Below, piece by piece: positions 18,279 through 26,992 of a stretch of DNA of 64,000 nucleotides; position 1 is the first letter of the stretch, and every line of letters begins with the position of its first letter. Origin of the DNA: Afipia clevelandensis ATCC 49720. GTDB taxonomy: Bacteria > Pseudomonadota > Alphaproteobacteria > Rhizobiales > Xanthobacteraceae. Made by a program: the position numbers and the translations under genes. The DNA lies in the NCBI RefSeq assembly GCF_000336555.1, contig NZ_KB375281.1, positions 3,447,848-3,511,847 on the forward strand, written 5' to 3'. The notes under the pieces were generated by a model. That model saw only the letters and a program-made list of their open reading frames with translations, ran no database searches and had not been told where the DNA came from.

Positions 18279-18959
18279 ATGATGCTGCACATTCCGAACG
18301 TCCTGACCTCCGAGCAGGTCGCGCGCTGCAAGGACGTCATGACCAGGGCCGCCTGGGTCGATGGCAATATCACTGCCGGTCACCAGTCCGGCAAGGTGAA
18401 GTTCAATCTGCAACTGCCGGAGCAGTCCGCCGAGGCGCGCGACCTCGGCGACATGGTGCGCACCGCGCTGCTGCGCAATCCACTGTTCATGTCGGCGGTG
18501 CTGCCGCTGCAGATCTTCCCGCCGCTGTTCAATCGCTACGATGCCGGCATGACCTTCGGATCGCATATCGACAACGCGATCCGCACCCATTCGCAGCAGC
18601 CGGTGCGTATCCGCACCGACGTCTCGACCACGCTGTTTATTTCTTCACCTGAGGATTACGACGGCGGCGAGCTGGTGGTGGAGGACACCTATGGCAGCCA
18701 CAGCGTCAAGCTGCCCGCGGGCGACGCGATCATCTATCCTGCGACCAGCGTGCATCATGTGACGCCGATCACGCGCGGTTCGCGCATCGCCTCGTTCTTC
18801 TGGACCCAGAGCATGATCCGCGATGTCACCCATCGCGCCATGCTGTTCGATCTCGACATGGCGATTATCCGCCTCAACCAGGATGTGCCGGATCATCCGT
18901 CGCTGGTGTCGCTGACCGGCTTCTATCACAACATGCTCCGCCAGTGGGCGGAGATGTAA
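18279..18959 (+). CDS. PKHD-type Fe(II)/2-oxoglutarate hydroxylase (PiuC family)
   Basis: A 226-aa dioxygenase of the PiuC/YbiX family. The facial triad is visible as His96 and Asp98 (SHIDNA) and His159 in TSVHHVTP, with the 2-oxoglutarate-binding arginine in [12 protein letters not shown]-terminal [15 protein letters not shown] and the [14 protein letters not shown] stretch are typical. Family members are iron-regulated and sit beside siderophore receptors, as here. The substrate is not established. Confidence 0.92.
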   Translation: MMLHIPNVLTSEQVARCKDVMTRAAWVDGNITAGHQSGKVKFNLQLPEQSAEARDLGDMVRTALLRNPLFMSAVLPLQIFPPLFNRYDAGMTFGSHIDNAIRTHSQQPVRIRTDVSTTLFISSPEDYDGGELVVEDTYGSHSVKLPAGDAIIYPATSVHHVTPITRGSRIASFFWTQSMIRDVTHRAMLFDLDMAIIRLNQDVPDHPSLVSLTGFYHNMLRQWAEM

Positions 18960-18962
18960 CGC

Positions 18963-20765
18963 TTAAGCCGACTTCGCCTGCGCCGCGATGAAGGCGCGCC
19001 AGCCGCCGAACGATGTGATGTCGCGCGCGCCTTCGGTTGCACTGGCCTCGACCAGGAAACCTTTCACGCCCGACCCGCCGGCGAGTGTCACCGTGCCGAT
19101 CGACAGCGGCGAAGGGATCGCCGCCACGAACGCGCCGAAGGCTTTTGTCGGCAGCGCCCAGACTTCGATAGCGATGGCGGAGCCGGTGCCGGGCGCGACC
19201 CGCAGCATTCCCGGTTTGGGCGGCACCGTGCCTTTCAGCGCATAGAGTTTGTAGTCGGGTGCGGTCGAGGTCGCCTCGAGCAGTCTTCCTCCAAGGGACA
19301 GCAACTCGTGATTGAGCGCCATGCCCGACAGATGCGCGCCGACAGCGACAATGGCCACTTCATCCTTGCCCGGCTTCTTCGAGACCGGCGCCAGTACCGG
19401 CGGCGCCACGCCCCTGGCGCCGGTTTTGAGTCTGGTGTCGGCATGGAATACGCGGCCGATGCTGGCGAGTTTCGCGTCCTGTCCGGCAGGCGCGAGCAAC
19501 GTGATGCCGAATGGAATGCCGTCCGCGCGCATCGCGGCAGGGATGGCGAGGCCGCACATGTCGAGCAGGTTGACGAAGTTGGTATAGGTGCCGTTGCGGC
19601 TGTTCAGTTCGATCGGGTTGGCGAGCACATCCTCGACTGTGTAAGCGGTCGGTGCGGTCGGCAGCACCATGAGATCAATGGACTCGAACGTCGCGCGGCT
19701 TTTCTGCCGCATCGCCTCCAGCTTGTAGAGCGCGGCGAATGTATCGGCGGCGGAGATGTTCGCGCCCTTGAGCGTGATCTCGCGCGTGACGGGATGCACG
19801 GCGTCGGGATCTTTCGCGAGCAGATCGCGGATCACAAGGTAGCGTTCCGCCACCCATGGTCCTTCATAGAGAAGCTGCGCGGTCTCGTAGAACGGCGCGA
19901 GATCGAACTCGATCGGCACCGCGCCGAGCGCGATCAGGCGCGCGACGGCGGCGTCGTAATTCTGCTCCGAGACGGCGTCGCCGAAGAATTTCAACTGTCC
20001 CTTGCGCGGAATGCCGATCCGGATGCCGGCAGGGAACGCCGTCACGGGTCCGACGAAGCGATCGCGGGAATACGGATCGGTCGCGTCGTATCCGGCCATC
20101 ACATCGAGCGCGATCATGGCGTCATCGACATTGAGCGAAAAGATCGAGACGCAATCCAGCGTGCGGCAGGCGGGCAATACGCCCGAGGTCGACATCAGCC
20201 CCAAGGAGGGTTTCAGCCCGACAATGTTGTTGAGCATCGCCGGGACACGGCCCGAGCCCGCGGTGTCGGTGCCGAGCGACAGCGGCAAAAGGCCCGCCGA
20301 CACTGCAACCGCCGAACCCGAACTCGATCCGCCCGGCACGAGGTCGCTGCGCACGGCATTCTTCGGAATGCCGTAAGGCGAGCGGACGCCGACAAGGCCG
20401 GTGGCGAACTGATCGAGATTGGTCTTGCCGATCACGATGGCGCCCGCTGCGCGCAGCCGTGCGACGGTGTTGGCGTCCCGCGTCGGCATGTAAGAGAAAG
20501 CAGGGCAGGCCGCGGTGGTCGCAAGCCCCGCGACGTCGATATTGTCCTTCACCGCGACCGGCACACCGTAAAGCGGCAGCGAGGTGTCGCCTTTCGCCGC
20601 AAGCGCCTCGGCTTCCGCAATGGCTTCGGCTTCATCGCGCAAGCTGATGAAGATGGCGGGATCGCCGTGGTCGCGGATACGCTGGAAGCTGCGCGCAACG
20701 GTCTTGGCAGGTGTGGTCGTGCCTGCGCGATGCGCGGCCACGATCTCGGCAACAGTCTCGGTCAC
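18963..20765 (-). CDS. atzF: Allophanate hydrolase
   Basis: A 600-aa amidase-signature enzyme that splits allophanate to ammonia and CO2. The amidase triad is Lys73 (AVKDNID), the serine cluster 147-149 (GGSSSGSA) and nucleophile Ser171 in GTDTAGSGR. A C-terminal domain of about 150 residues (from KKPGKDEVAIVAVGAHLSGMALNHEL) is the allophanate-hydrolase-specific cyclotransferase-like domain seen in AtzF. The start is a GTG. It is last in a minus-strand cluster after a biuret hydrolase and a permease, which makes biuret the likely source of allophanate; no urea carboxylase is present. Confidence 0.93.
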   Translation of the reverse strand: MTETVAEIVAAHRAGTTTPAKTVARSFQRIRDHGDPAIFISLRDEAEAIAEAEALAAKGDTSLPLYGVPVAVKDNIDVAGLATTAACPAFSYMPTRDANTVARLRAAGAIVIGKTNLDQFATGLVGVRSPYGIPKNAVRSDLVPGGSSSGSAVAVSAGLLPLSLGTDTAGSGRVPAMLNNIVGLKPSLGLMSTSGVLPACRTLDCVSIFSLNVDDAMIALDVMAGYDATDPYSRDRFVGPVTAFPAGIRIGIPRKGQLKFFGDAVSEQNYDAAVARLIALGAVPIEFDLAPFYETAQLLYEGPWVAERYLVIRDLLAKDPDAVHPVTREITLKGANISAADTFAALYKLEAMRQKSRATFESIDLMVLPTAPTAYTVEDVLANPIELNSRNGTYTNFVNLLDMCGLAIPAAMRADGIPFGITLLAPAGQDAKLASIGRVFHADTRLKTGARGVAPPVLAPVSKKPGKDEVAIVAVGAHLSGMALNHELLSLGGRLLEATSTAPDYKLYALKGTVPPKPGMLRVAPGTGSAIAIEVWALPTKAFGAFVAAIPSPLSIGTVTLAGGSGVKGFLVEASATEGARDITSFGGWRAFIAAQAKSA

Positions 20766-20796
20766 AAATCGCTTCCCGTCTTTGTCCTTGAGAGGT

Positions 20797-22380
20797 TCAT
20801 TCAGCAGGCACGGCAGCCGGTTTTGACATGGCCGTCATCGCCGCGCCCGAGCGGGCATAGGCGAAGAAGCCTGCCGCCACCAGAGCATAGGCCAGTGCAA
20901 CGCCGGGAGTCACGGCGATGCCGACGGCAGGGCCGTGCATGAAGCCGAAGAACGTGAGCACCGCGCCGACGGCGGCGAAGGCGGCGGCCTTGATGAAATC
21001 GCGCTCGATCACGAACACCGCCATTGCCGCCAGCACAAGGCCCGACAGGATCGAGCCTTCGCCGAGAATTTCGAGGCCATGGTAGAGCACACCGGTGGCC
21101 CCTAGCTTGTCCATGCCGACTGCGGCGGCGCTGGTCCCTGCGGCGGTCAGTGCGCCGTCCACCAGTGTCTTGCCCCAGGCGGCGAGATGCGGCGTCAGCG
21201 CCAGCACGATGGCGGGCGCATGAGTTGCGGGCGTTGCCTGGAACGCCTGCGCGCCGACCAGCATGCCGATGTAAAGCAGGATCGGCAGGATCGCGACCAC
21301 AGGCACGAGGTTCAGCAGCAGCGAGATCACACCCAGCCATGCCAGCACGATCACCATCGCGCCGGTCGCGGCGGAATAGCCGATGCGTCCGCCCATCGCC
21401 TTCCAGCCGGGATGGCCGATATAGACCGCGTTGATGAAGGGATTGCCCATCAGCGCGCCGATCAGGCTGACGACGCCGTCGGCTGTGAGCACGCGGGTGG
21501 TCGGATAGTGGTCGCCGGCCGCTTCCGCGCTTTCCACATTGTCCATCGCCTCGACGAGGTCATAGACGCCGAACGGAATCGCGGTGACCAGGATGATGCC
21601 GATGAACTCGAAGCCGGAGAACACATGGCCGATAGCGGGGATCGGCAGCGAGAAGCCGATATTGCTGAACGCCGCGCCGAGTTTCGCCAGACTCATGCCG
21701 CCGATGTTGAGGCCGAACAGATTGGAGCCCCACGCGATCGCGGTGCCGACGAAAATGGCGACAAGACCCGCCGGAATATTTTTCGGATACTTCACGCCGC
21801 CGAACCAGCTTGCGAGGATCACGGCAAAGCATGTCAGGCCGATCACCGGCGTCATGAACATCTCGAAAGCCGGGCGCATCGAGATGAAGGCGACGGAAAC
21901 GCCGGCCAGCGTGCCGAGCAGTGCGGCGCGGGGCGTGATGCGCTGGATCCACGGCGCGATGAAGCCGCCGAGCATCAGGATGAAGCTCTGGATGAACACC
22001 CAGGTGAGACCCGCTTCCCAGGCCTTGATGGGGTCATTTGTCTTGAGAAGGATCGGCAGCATGATCACAAAGGTGACGATGAACATGTGCGGCACGCTGA
22101 CGCCGGACGGCAGCGCGCAGACATCGGTGCGTCCGGTCTTTTGCGCGAGGCGATAAGCCAGCCAGGCGTAATACATGGTGGAGAGGAACATCATCAGCCC
22201 AAGCGCTGGCAGGATGCGGCCGAACACCAGCGAGTCCGGCATCTTGAGCACGAAGCGCAGCAGCGCCGTCAGCGTCAGCATGTTGACGAGAATGTTGGTG
22301 CCGAAGCCGAAGAAGGCATTCCAGTCGCCCGGCGCCCAGAGGATCGGTTTGCCGGAAGTCGCCGTGTCGGATGTGTTCAT
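20797..22380 (-). CDS. NCS2-like nucleobase/biuret permease
   Basis: A 527-aa transporter with about 12-13 membrane segments, related to the xanthine/uracil (NCS2, AzgA-like) superfamily: FFGFGTNILVNMLTLTALLRFVL at the N-terminus, ALPSGVSVPHMFIVTFVIMLPI, and VYDLVEAMDNVESAEAAGD corresponding to the conserved acidic substrate region. It lies between the biuret hydrolase (9-base gap) and atzF (31-base gap). Position suggests it imports biuret or a related ureide rather than a purine; this is inference. GGGGCG precedes the ATG. Confidence 0.85.
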   Translation of the reverse strand: MNTSDTATSGKPILWAPGDWNAFFGFGTNILVNMLTLTALLRFVLKMPDSLVFGRILPALGLMMFLSTMYYAWLAYRLAQKTGRTDVCALPSGVSVPHMFIVTFVIMLPILLKTNDPIKAWEAGLTWVFIQSFILMLGGFIAPWIQRITPRAALLGTLAGVSVAFISMRPAFEMFMTPVIGLTCFAVILASWFGGVKYPKNIPAGLVAIFVGTAIAWGSNLFGLNIGGMSLAKLGAAFSNIGFSLPIPAIGHVFSGFEFIGIILVTAIPFGVYDLVEAMDNVESAEAAGDHYPTTRVLTADGVVSLIGALMGNPFINAVYIGHPGWKAMGGRIGYSAATGAMVIVLAWLGVISLLLNLVPVVAILPILLYIGMLVGAQAFQATPATHAPAIVLALTPHLAAWGKTLVDGALTAAGTSAAAVGMDKLGATGVLYHGLEILGEGSILSGLVLAAMAVFVIERDFIKAAAFAAVGAVLTFFGFMHGPAVGIAVTPGVALAYALVAAGFFAYARSGAAMTAMSKPAAVPAE

Positions 22381-22389
22381 CGCGCGCCC

Positions 22390-23088
22390 CTATGCAATCA
22401 TTTTCGATGGTTCGGAATTGAGTGCCGCCAAAACCTCTGCCGAAGAACTGACCCAGCCGAAGATGCCGCCTTGCGCCTTGATCATGCGCAGGCCCATCTC
22501 GTGAAATTCGGGGAAGTAGGAGGCGCAGCAATCCGCCAGCACGACGCAGCGATAACCGCGGTCGTTGGCTTCGCGCACCGTGGTGTTGACGCAGACTTCG
22601 GTGGTGACGCCGCAGACCAGAAGGTTTTCGATGCCGCGGGCTTTCAGGATGTCGCCAAGTCCGGTGGCGTAGAACGCGCCCTTGCCCGGCTTGTCGATCA
22701 CGATCTCGCCCTTGATCGGATAGAGCGGCGGCACGATGTCGTGTCCCGCTTCGCCGCGAATGAGAATCCGTCCCATCGGGCCGGGATCGCCGATCCGCAA
22801 TGACGGCGCGCCGCGTTCGATCTTGGCGGGCGGCGCATCGGACAGATCCGGCAGGTGGCCTTCGCGGGTGTGAACCACCAGCAGCCCGGCCTTGCGGAAT
22901 GCCGCGAGCACATCGCCGCACGGCTTCACCGCGCGGGTCAGTTGCGAGACATCGTTGCCGAGCGTTTCGCCGAAGCCGCCGGGCTCGAGGAAGTCGCGCT
23001 GCATGTCGATGATCACCAGCGCTGTCTTCGCCCAGACCAGTTCGAGCGGCGCCGGTTCGGCTGCGAGCAAATTTTTGGTCGGTGGCAT
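22390..23088 (-). CDS. biuH: Biuret hydrolase (cysteine hydrolase family)
   Basis: A 232-aa isochorismatase-like amidohydrolase. The catalytic triad fits the family: Asp28 ([10 protein letters not shown]), Lys133 ([10 protein letters not shown]) and Cys166 ([11 protein letters not shown]). The long N-terminus and C-terminal segment ([18 protein letters not shown]) agree with the Rhizobium biuret hydrolase and related triuret hydrolase. Grouping with a permease and allophanate hydrolase supports biuret as substrate, giving ammonia and allophanate. The ATG at 23088 is well spaced from GAAGG; an ATG at 23094 is also possible. Confidence 0.85.
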   Translation of the reverse strand: MPPTKNLLAAEPAPLELVWAKTALVIIDMQRDFLEPGGFGETLGNDVSQLTRAVKPCGDVLAAFRKAGLLVVHTREGHLPDLSDAPPAKIERGAPSLRIGDPGPMGRILIRGEAGHDIVPPLYPIKGEIVIDKPGKGAFYATGLGDILKARGIENLLVCGVTTEVCVNTTVREANDRGYRCVVLADCCASYFPEFHEMGLRMIKAQGGIFGWVSSSAEVLAALNSEPSKMIA

Positions 23089-23094
23089 CGGCAT

Positions 23095-23402
23095 CGCCTT
23101 CGTTAACCGTCGTTAACGAAGCAAGCGGTGTGCCATTGTGTACAAACCGAAGGGGTGCCCCCGCTCAGCCCGAATGCGGAAGTGAAACAATGGCTTGTGG
23201 CCGTGAAGACGGCCTCGCGGCGAACCCGGATTGGCGGGACGGTTTGGCGCGCCGGCTAAATTTTAGGCGGCGTGCTTCAGCGGGCATGCGTCCTTCCCGG
23301 TGATTGACACTTTCCTATCAATCTGCATTATATTGCATTAGTCGCCGGAGAGCGGCACGATATCTGCATTATTATTCTGATCATGCAGCCATCAGGGGAG
23401 GG
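23095..23402. other. Divergent regulatory region between biuH and the CoA ligase
   Basis: About 310 bases with no supportable gene on either strand. The biuH side carries a 7-4-7 inverted repeat (CGTTAAC CGTC GTTAACG, 23101-23118) and TTGTGTACAA at 23136-23145, which fits the general FadR-type GntR operator pattern TnGTnTACnA. The right side holds the ligase promoter and TGCA repeats, described separately. Confidence 0.45.
23304..23388 (+). promoter_or_regulatory. Promoter and TGCA-repeat operators of the ligase/HAAT transcript
   Basis: TTGACA at 23304-23309 is followed after 18 nt by TTATAT as -10. The -10 is embedded in TGCATTATATTGCATTA (23324-23340), that is TGCA-N6-TGCA. A second site with arms CTGCAT / ATGCAG spans 23364-23388. 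The same TGCA-N6-TGCA layout occurs at boxC. BzdR/BoxR regulators of benzoate pathways are known to recognise TGCA repeats, so a BoxR operator is likely. Confidence 0.6.
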
Positions 23403-23408
23403 ATGCCG

Positions 23409-23465
23409 ATGCCTGCGCTTGCGGGAGCTGCGGCGCTGAGACGTTTTTCGGGTGCGCAGCCGTGA
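23409..23465 (+). CDS. Possible 18-codon leader peptide overlapping the ligase start
   Basis: A short frame MPALAGAAALRRFSGAQP starts seven bases after GGAGG and ends with TGA inside GTGA, the GTG of which is the ligase start codon (four-base overlap). Either it is a translated leader that couples to the ligase, or the ligase start lies elsewhere. There is no homology evidence. Confidence 0.3.
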   Translation: MPALAGAAALRRFSGAQP

Positions 23466-25321
23466 CCGCTGCGGCGGCCCATCGTCAGGCCAGCGCGCAG
23501 GCGCTGTTCGCGACTCCGAATATCATCGCCGACCGCAAGGCGGATGGCAGCATCTGGCTGAAATCCGCCACGCCTTTGCAGCCGTTCGCGCGCTGCGTCG
23601 GCGACTGGCTGGAGCAATGGGCGCGCGAGACGCCGGACACTGTGTTTCTCGCCGAGCGCGCCAGCGCCGATCTGCCGTGGCGCAAGCTGACCTATCGCGA
23701 AACGATGCGGCGCATGCGCGCCGTGGCCTCGTGGATTCTGGCACAGGGCATGAGCGCCGAGCGGCCTCTTGTCATTCTCTCTGACAATTCCATCGACCAT
23801 GCCATCTTCATGCTGGCGGCGATGCATGTGGGCGTGCCGGCTGCGCCGGTGTCGCCGGCCTATTCGCTGATGTCGAAGGACTACGACAAGCTGAAGAGCA
23901 TGATCGCGCTGCTCGATCCGGGAGCGATCTATGTCTCCAGCGCGACGATGTTCGCCGCCGCGCTGACTGCGATTGCGCCCGCGCATACCGCGATTGTGGT
24001 CGCAGGCGATCCGGATGGTTTCGAGGGCGCGATTGCCTTCTCGTCGCTGACCGCTGCGGCGGAAACGCCGGATGTGGCGCGCGCGTTTGCTGGCGTCGGT
24101 CACGACACCATCGCCAAGTTTCTGTTTACGTCAGGATCGACCGGTGCGCCGAAGGCGGTGATCAACACCCAGCGCATGCTGACCTCCAATCAGGCGGCGA
24201 AGGGGCAGACCTGGCCCTTTCTCAGTGAGACCGGCTTCACCACGCTCGACTGGCTGCCGTGGAGCCACACCTTCGGAGCCAACCACAATTTCAACTGCGT
24301 GCTGCGCAATGGCGGCACGCTCTACATCGACAGCGGCAAGCCCGCGCCCGGCTTGTTCGCGCTGTCGCTCGCCAATCTGCGCGATGTGATTCCGACGGTA
24401 TATTTCAACGTGCCGCGCGGCTACGACATGCTGATCGCGGCGCTGCGCGAGGATGACGACCTGCGGCGGCGTTTCTTCTCGGACGTGAAACTGCTGTTCT
24501 ACGCGGCGGCGGCTCTGCCGCAGAATCTCTGGGATGCGCTGGAAGCGCTCTCGATCGCGACCGTCGGCCATGCGGTGCCGATGGTGTCGGCCTGGGGATC
24601 GACCGAGACCGCGCCGCTCGCCACCGATTGTCATTTTCAGGCGCAGCGCTCCGGCAATATCGGCGTGCCGGTTCCGGGCACCGAGATCAAGCTGGTGCCG
24701 ACCGGCGACAAGCTGGAAGCGCGGGTGCGCGGGCCCAATGTCACGCCCGGCTACTGGAAAGCGCCGGAGCAGACTGCTAAAGCATTCGATGCCGATGGCT
24801 TCTATATGATGGGCGATGCGATGGTCCTTGCGGACAGCGCGCGCCCCGAATTGGGCCTGTTCTTCGATGGCCGCGTCGCCGAGGACTTCAAACTCACATC
24901 GGGAACATGGGTCAGCGTCGGCACGCTGCGCATCGCAGGCATCGCTGCGCTTGCGCCAATCGCGCAGGACATCGTGGTCACCGGCCACGACAGGGACGAG
25001 GTGCGCTTTCTGGTGTTCCCGAACATTGCGGCCTGCCGCGCGCTGGCGAAACTGCCGGGCGCCGATGTGGCGGATGTCTTGCGCGCGCCCGCGGTGCGTG
25101 AAGCGGTGGCGCAGGGCCTGGCACGCCTGAAAGGCAATGGCGGCGGCTCATCGAGTTTCGCCACCCGTGCGCTTCTGCTCGTTGAACTGCCGTCGGTAGA
25201 TGGCGGCGAGATCACGGACAAGGGCTACATCAACCAGCGCGCGGTGCTGTCGCGCCGTGCGCCGGATATCGAAAGGCTGAATGACAATGGATGCGGCGAC
25301 TGGATCGGATGTCCGGGCTGA
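23462..25321 (+). CDS. Feruloyl-CoA synthetase-like acyl-CoA ligase
   Basis: A 619-aa AMP-forming ligase. The P-loop FTSGSTGAPKAV, the aromatic/adenine region VSAWGSTETAPLATDC and the hinge/ligase motif FYMMGDAMVLADSARPELGLFFDGRVAEDFK (split here over the GDA and FDGRV segments) match feruloyl-CoA synthases, as does the C-terminal GGEITDKGYINQ carrying the lysine. The start is GTG. It leads an operon with a HAAT importer, and its promoter carries BoxR-like operators, so it probably activates a phenylpropanoid or benzoate-like acid. No enoyl-CoA hydratase or vanillin dehydrogenase is nearby, so ferulate itself is unproven. Confidence 0.85.
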   Translation: MTAAAAHRQASAQALFATPNIIADRKADGSIWLKSATPLQPFARCVGDWLEQWARETPDTVFLAERASADLPWRKLTYRETMRRMRAVASWILAQGMSAERPLVILSDNSIDHAIFMLAAMHVGVPAAPVSPAYSLMSKDYDKLKSMIALLDPGAIYVSSATMFAAALTAIAPAHTAIVVAGDPDGFEGAIAFSSLTAAAETPDVARAFAGVGHDTIAKFLFTSGSTGAPKAVINTQRMLTSNQAAKGQTWPFLSETGFTTLDWLPWSHTFGANHNFNCVLRNGGTLYIDSGKPAPGLFALSLANLRDVIPTVYFNVPRGYDMLIAALREDDDLRRRFFSDVKLLFYAAAALPQNLWDALEALSIATVGHAVPMVSAWGSTETAPLATDCHFQAQRSGNIGVPVPGTEIKLVPTGDKLEARVRGPNVTPGYWKAPEQTAKAFDADGFYMMGDAMVLADSARPELGLFFDGRVAEDFKLTSGTWVSVGTLRIAGIAALAPIAQDIVVTGHDRDEVRFLVFPNIAACRALAKLPGADVADVLRAPAVREAVAQGLARLKGNGGGSSSFATRALLLVELPSVDGGEITDKGYINQRAVLSRRAPDIERLNDNGCGDWIGCPG

Positions 25322-25537
25322 ACGGCCGCAGGATATGGACATGGGCTTGGGCATGGAAACCACGAGGCCATGCGCGGTGCAGGCGGGTCCATGTACGCGC
25401 TGTGGTGGATGTGCCTTGCGCGCAGCCGTGAAAATGCAAAGCGTGAACAAGTCCGCAAAAGTCTGAACAGAAAACAGAACCGGCTTGAAAAGCCGGATGG
25501 CTCGCGAACCAAAACACAAGAACCGGAGGGAACGTCA

Positions 25538-26737
25538 ATGTCCAGGATCATCAAGGTAAGCCGCAGAACGCTGTTGTCCGGCGTGGCCGGGGCCGCCACG
25601 CTGGCGGTGACGCCACGCATTTTCAGCCCCGCAATTGCGCAGAACGCACCGCTGAAAGTCGGTCTGATGCTGCCCTATACCGGCACCTTCGCGAAGCTCG
25701 GTCAGTTCATCGATAACGGCTTCGAGCTTTACTATCAGCAGAAGGGCCTCAAGCTCGGCGGCCGCGAGGTGCAGTTCATCAAGGTGGACGACGAATCCAA
25801 GCCGGAGGCCGCGACCGACAACATGAATCGTCTGGTCGGGCGCGAGAAGGTGGATGTCGTGGTTGGCACCGTGCATTCCGGTGTCGCCATGGCGATGGTG
25901 AAGGTGGCGCGCGACACCAAGACCATGCTTATCATTCCGAATGCGGGCGCCAACGACGCCACCGGCGCGCTGTGCGCGCCGAATGTATTCCGCACCTCGT
26001 TCTCGAACTGGCAGACGACCTATCCCGCCGGCAAGGTGCTGGTCGATGCCGGCATCAAGAATGTCGTCACCATCACCTGGCGCTACACCGCAGGCGCCGA
26101 AATGATCAGCGCGTTCTCGGAAAACTTCACCAAGTCCGGCGGCAAGATCGTCGAGGATCTGACGCTGCCGTTTCCGGAGGTCGAATTCCAGGCGCTGATC
26201 ACCCGCATCGCTACCCTGAAGCCCGATGCCGTGTTCTCGTTCTTCGCCGGCGGCGGCGCGGTGAAGTTCGTCAAGGATTACGCGGCGGCGGGCCTCAACA
26301 AGACCATTCCGCTTTACGGCGCGGGCTTCCTCACCGACGGCACCATCGCGGCGCAGGGCGAGGCCGCCAGCGGCATCAAGACCACGCTGCACTACGCGGA
26401 CAATCTCGATAACCCGGCGAACCTTGCCTTCCTGAAGGCGTTCAAGGCCAAGACCGGCAACGACGGCGATATCTATGCGGTGCAGGGCTATGATGCCGCG
26501 GCGCTGTTCGACATCGGCCTCACGGCGGCTGGCGGCGATGCCAAGGCGCAGGACAAGATGATCGCGGCGATGGGCGCTGCGAAGATCGACAGTCCGCGCG
26601 GGCCGTTGTCGTTCAACAAGGCGCACAATCCGATCCAGAACATCTATCTGCGTGAGGTGCGCAACGGCCGCAACGAACTGGTGTCGATTGCGCAGAGCGC
26701 GGTCGACGATCCGGCCCGTGGCTGCAAGATGGCGTGA
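25538..26737 (+). CDS. HAAT-family ABC transporter substrate-binding protein
   Basis: A 399-aa periplasmic binding protein of the LivK/Peripla_BP_6 type. It carries a twin-arginine-like signal (SRRTLLSGVAGAATLAV) and then LKVGLMLPYTGTFAKLGQ, the usual opening of the ligand-binding domain; the VGTVHSGVAMAMV and AVQGYDAAALFDIGL blocks follow. GGAGGG lies upstream of the ATG at 25538. An open frame reaches back to 25370 but would bury the signal. Association with aromatic genes suggests benzoate or hydroxycinnamate rather than an amino acid. Confidence 0.9.
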   Translation: MSRIIKVSRRTLLSGVAGAATLAVTPRIFSPAIAQNAPLKVGLMLPYTGTFAKLGQFIDNGFELYYQQKGLKLGGREVQFIKVDDESKPEAATDNMNRLVGREKVDVVVGTVHSGVAMAMVKVARDTKTMLIIPNAGANDATGALCAPNVFRTSFSNWQTTYPAGKVLVDAGIKNVVTITWRYTAGAEMISAFSENFTKSGGKIVEDLTLPFPEVEFQALITRIATLKPDAVFSFFAGGGAVKFVKDYAAAGLNKTIPLYGAGFLTDGTIAAQGEAASGIKTTLHYADNLDNPANLAFLKAFKAKTGNDGDIYAVQGYDAAALFDIGLTAAGGDAKAQDKMIAAMGAAKIDSPRGPLSFNKAHNPIQNIYLREVRNGRNELVSIAQSAVDDPARGCKMA

Positions 26738-26784
26738 GGCGCGAGCGGATCGGCGCACATAAAAGAGCCACCGGCTCCTCTCCC

Positions 26785-26950
26785 GATGTCGTCCCCGCCA
26801 ACGGATCGGCGCGAAGCGCCGTCCGATGACAGGCTCCGGCGGGGACCCATAACTACTATGTTTGATATTTCGCACAGAATCTGCATCAGCATGTTTGCGG
26901 AAGGCTCGGATTCAGCGAGTATGGGTCCCCGCCTTCGCGGGGACGACATC
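26785..26950. repeat. MITE-like inverted-repeat element (GTCGTCCCCGC family), copy 1
   Basis: A 166-bp element with perfect 14-bp terminal repeats GATGTCGTCCCCGC / GCGGGGACGACATC. Each end is itself a hairpin (GTCCCCGCC facing GGCGGGGAC). It has no coding capacity. It splits the binding-protein gene from the permease genes and resembles the element at 33652-33774. Confidence 0.8.
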
Positions 26951-26992
26951 GTATGTGTAGTTCATGCCGCTTTTTCTGACGGGACACATTAA

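Noticed and set aside
19308-22803. Two long plus-strand frames (19308-20942 and 21187-22803) opposite the biuret cluster
   Set aside because: Antisense to allophanate hydrolase and the permease; charged repetitive composition without domains.
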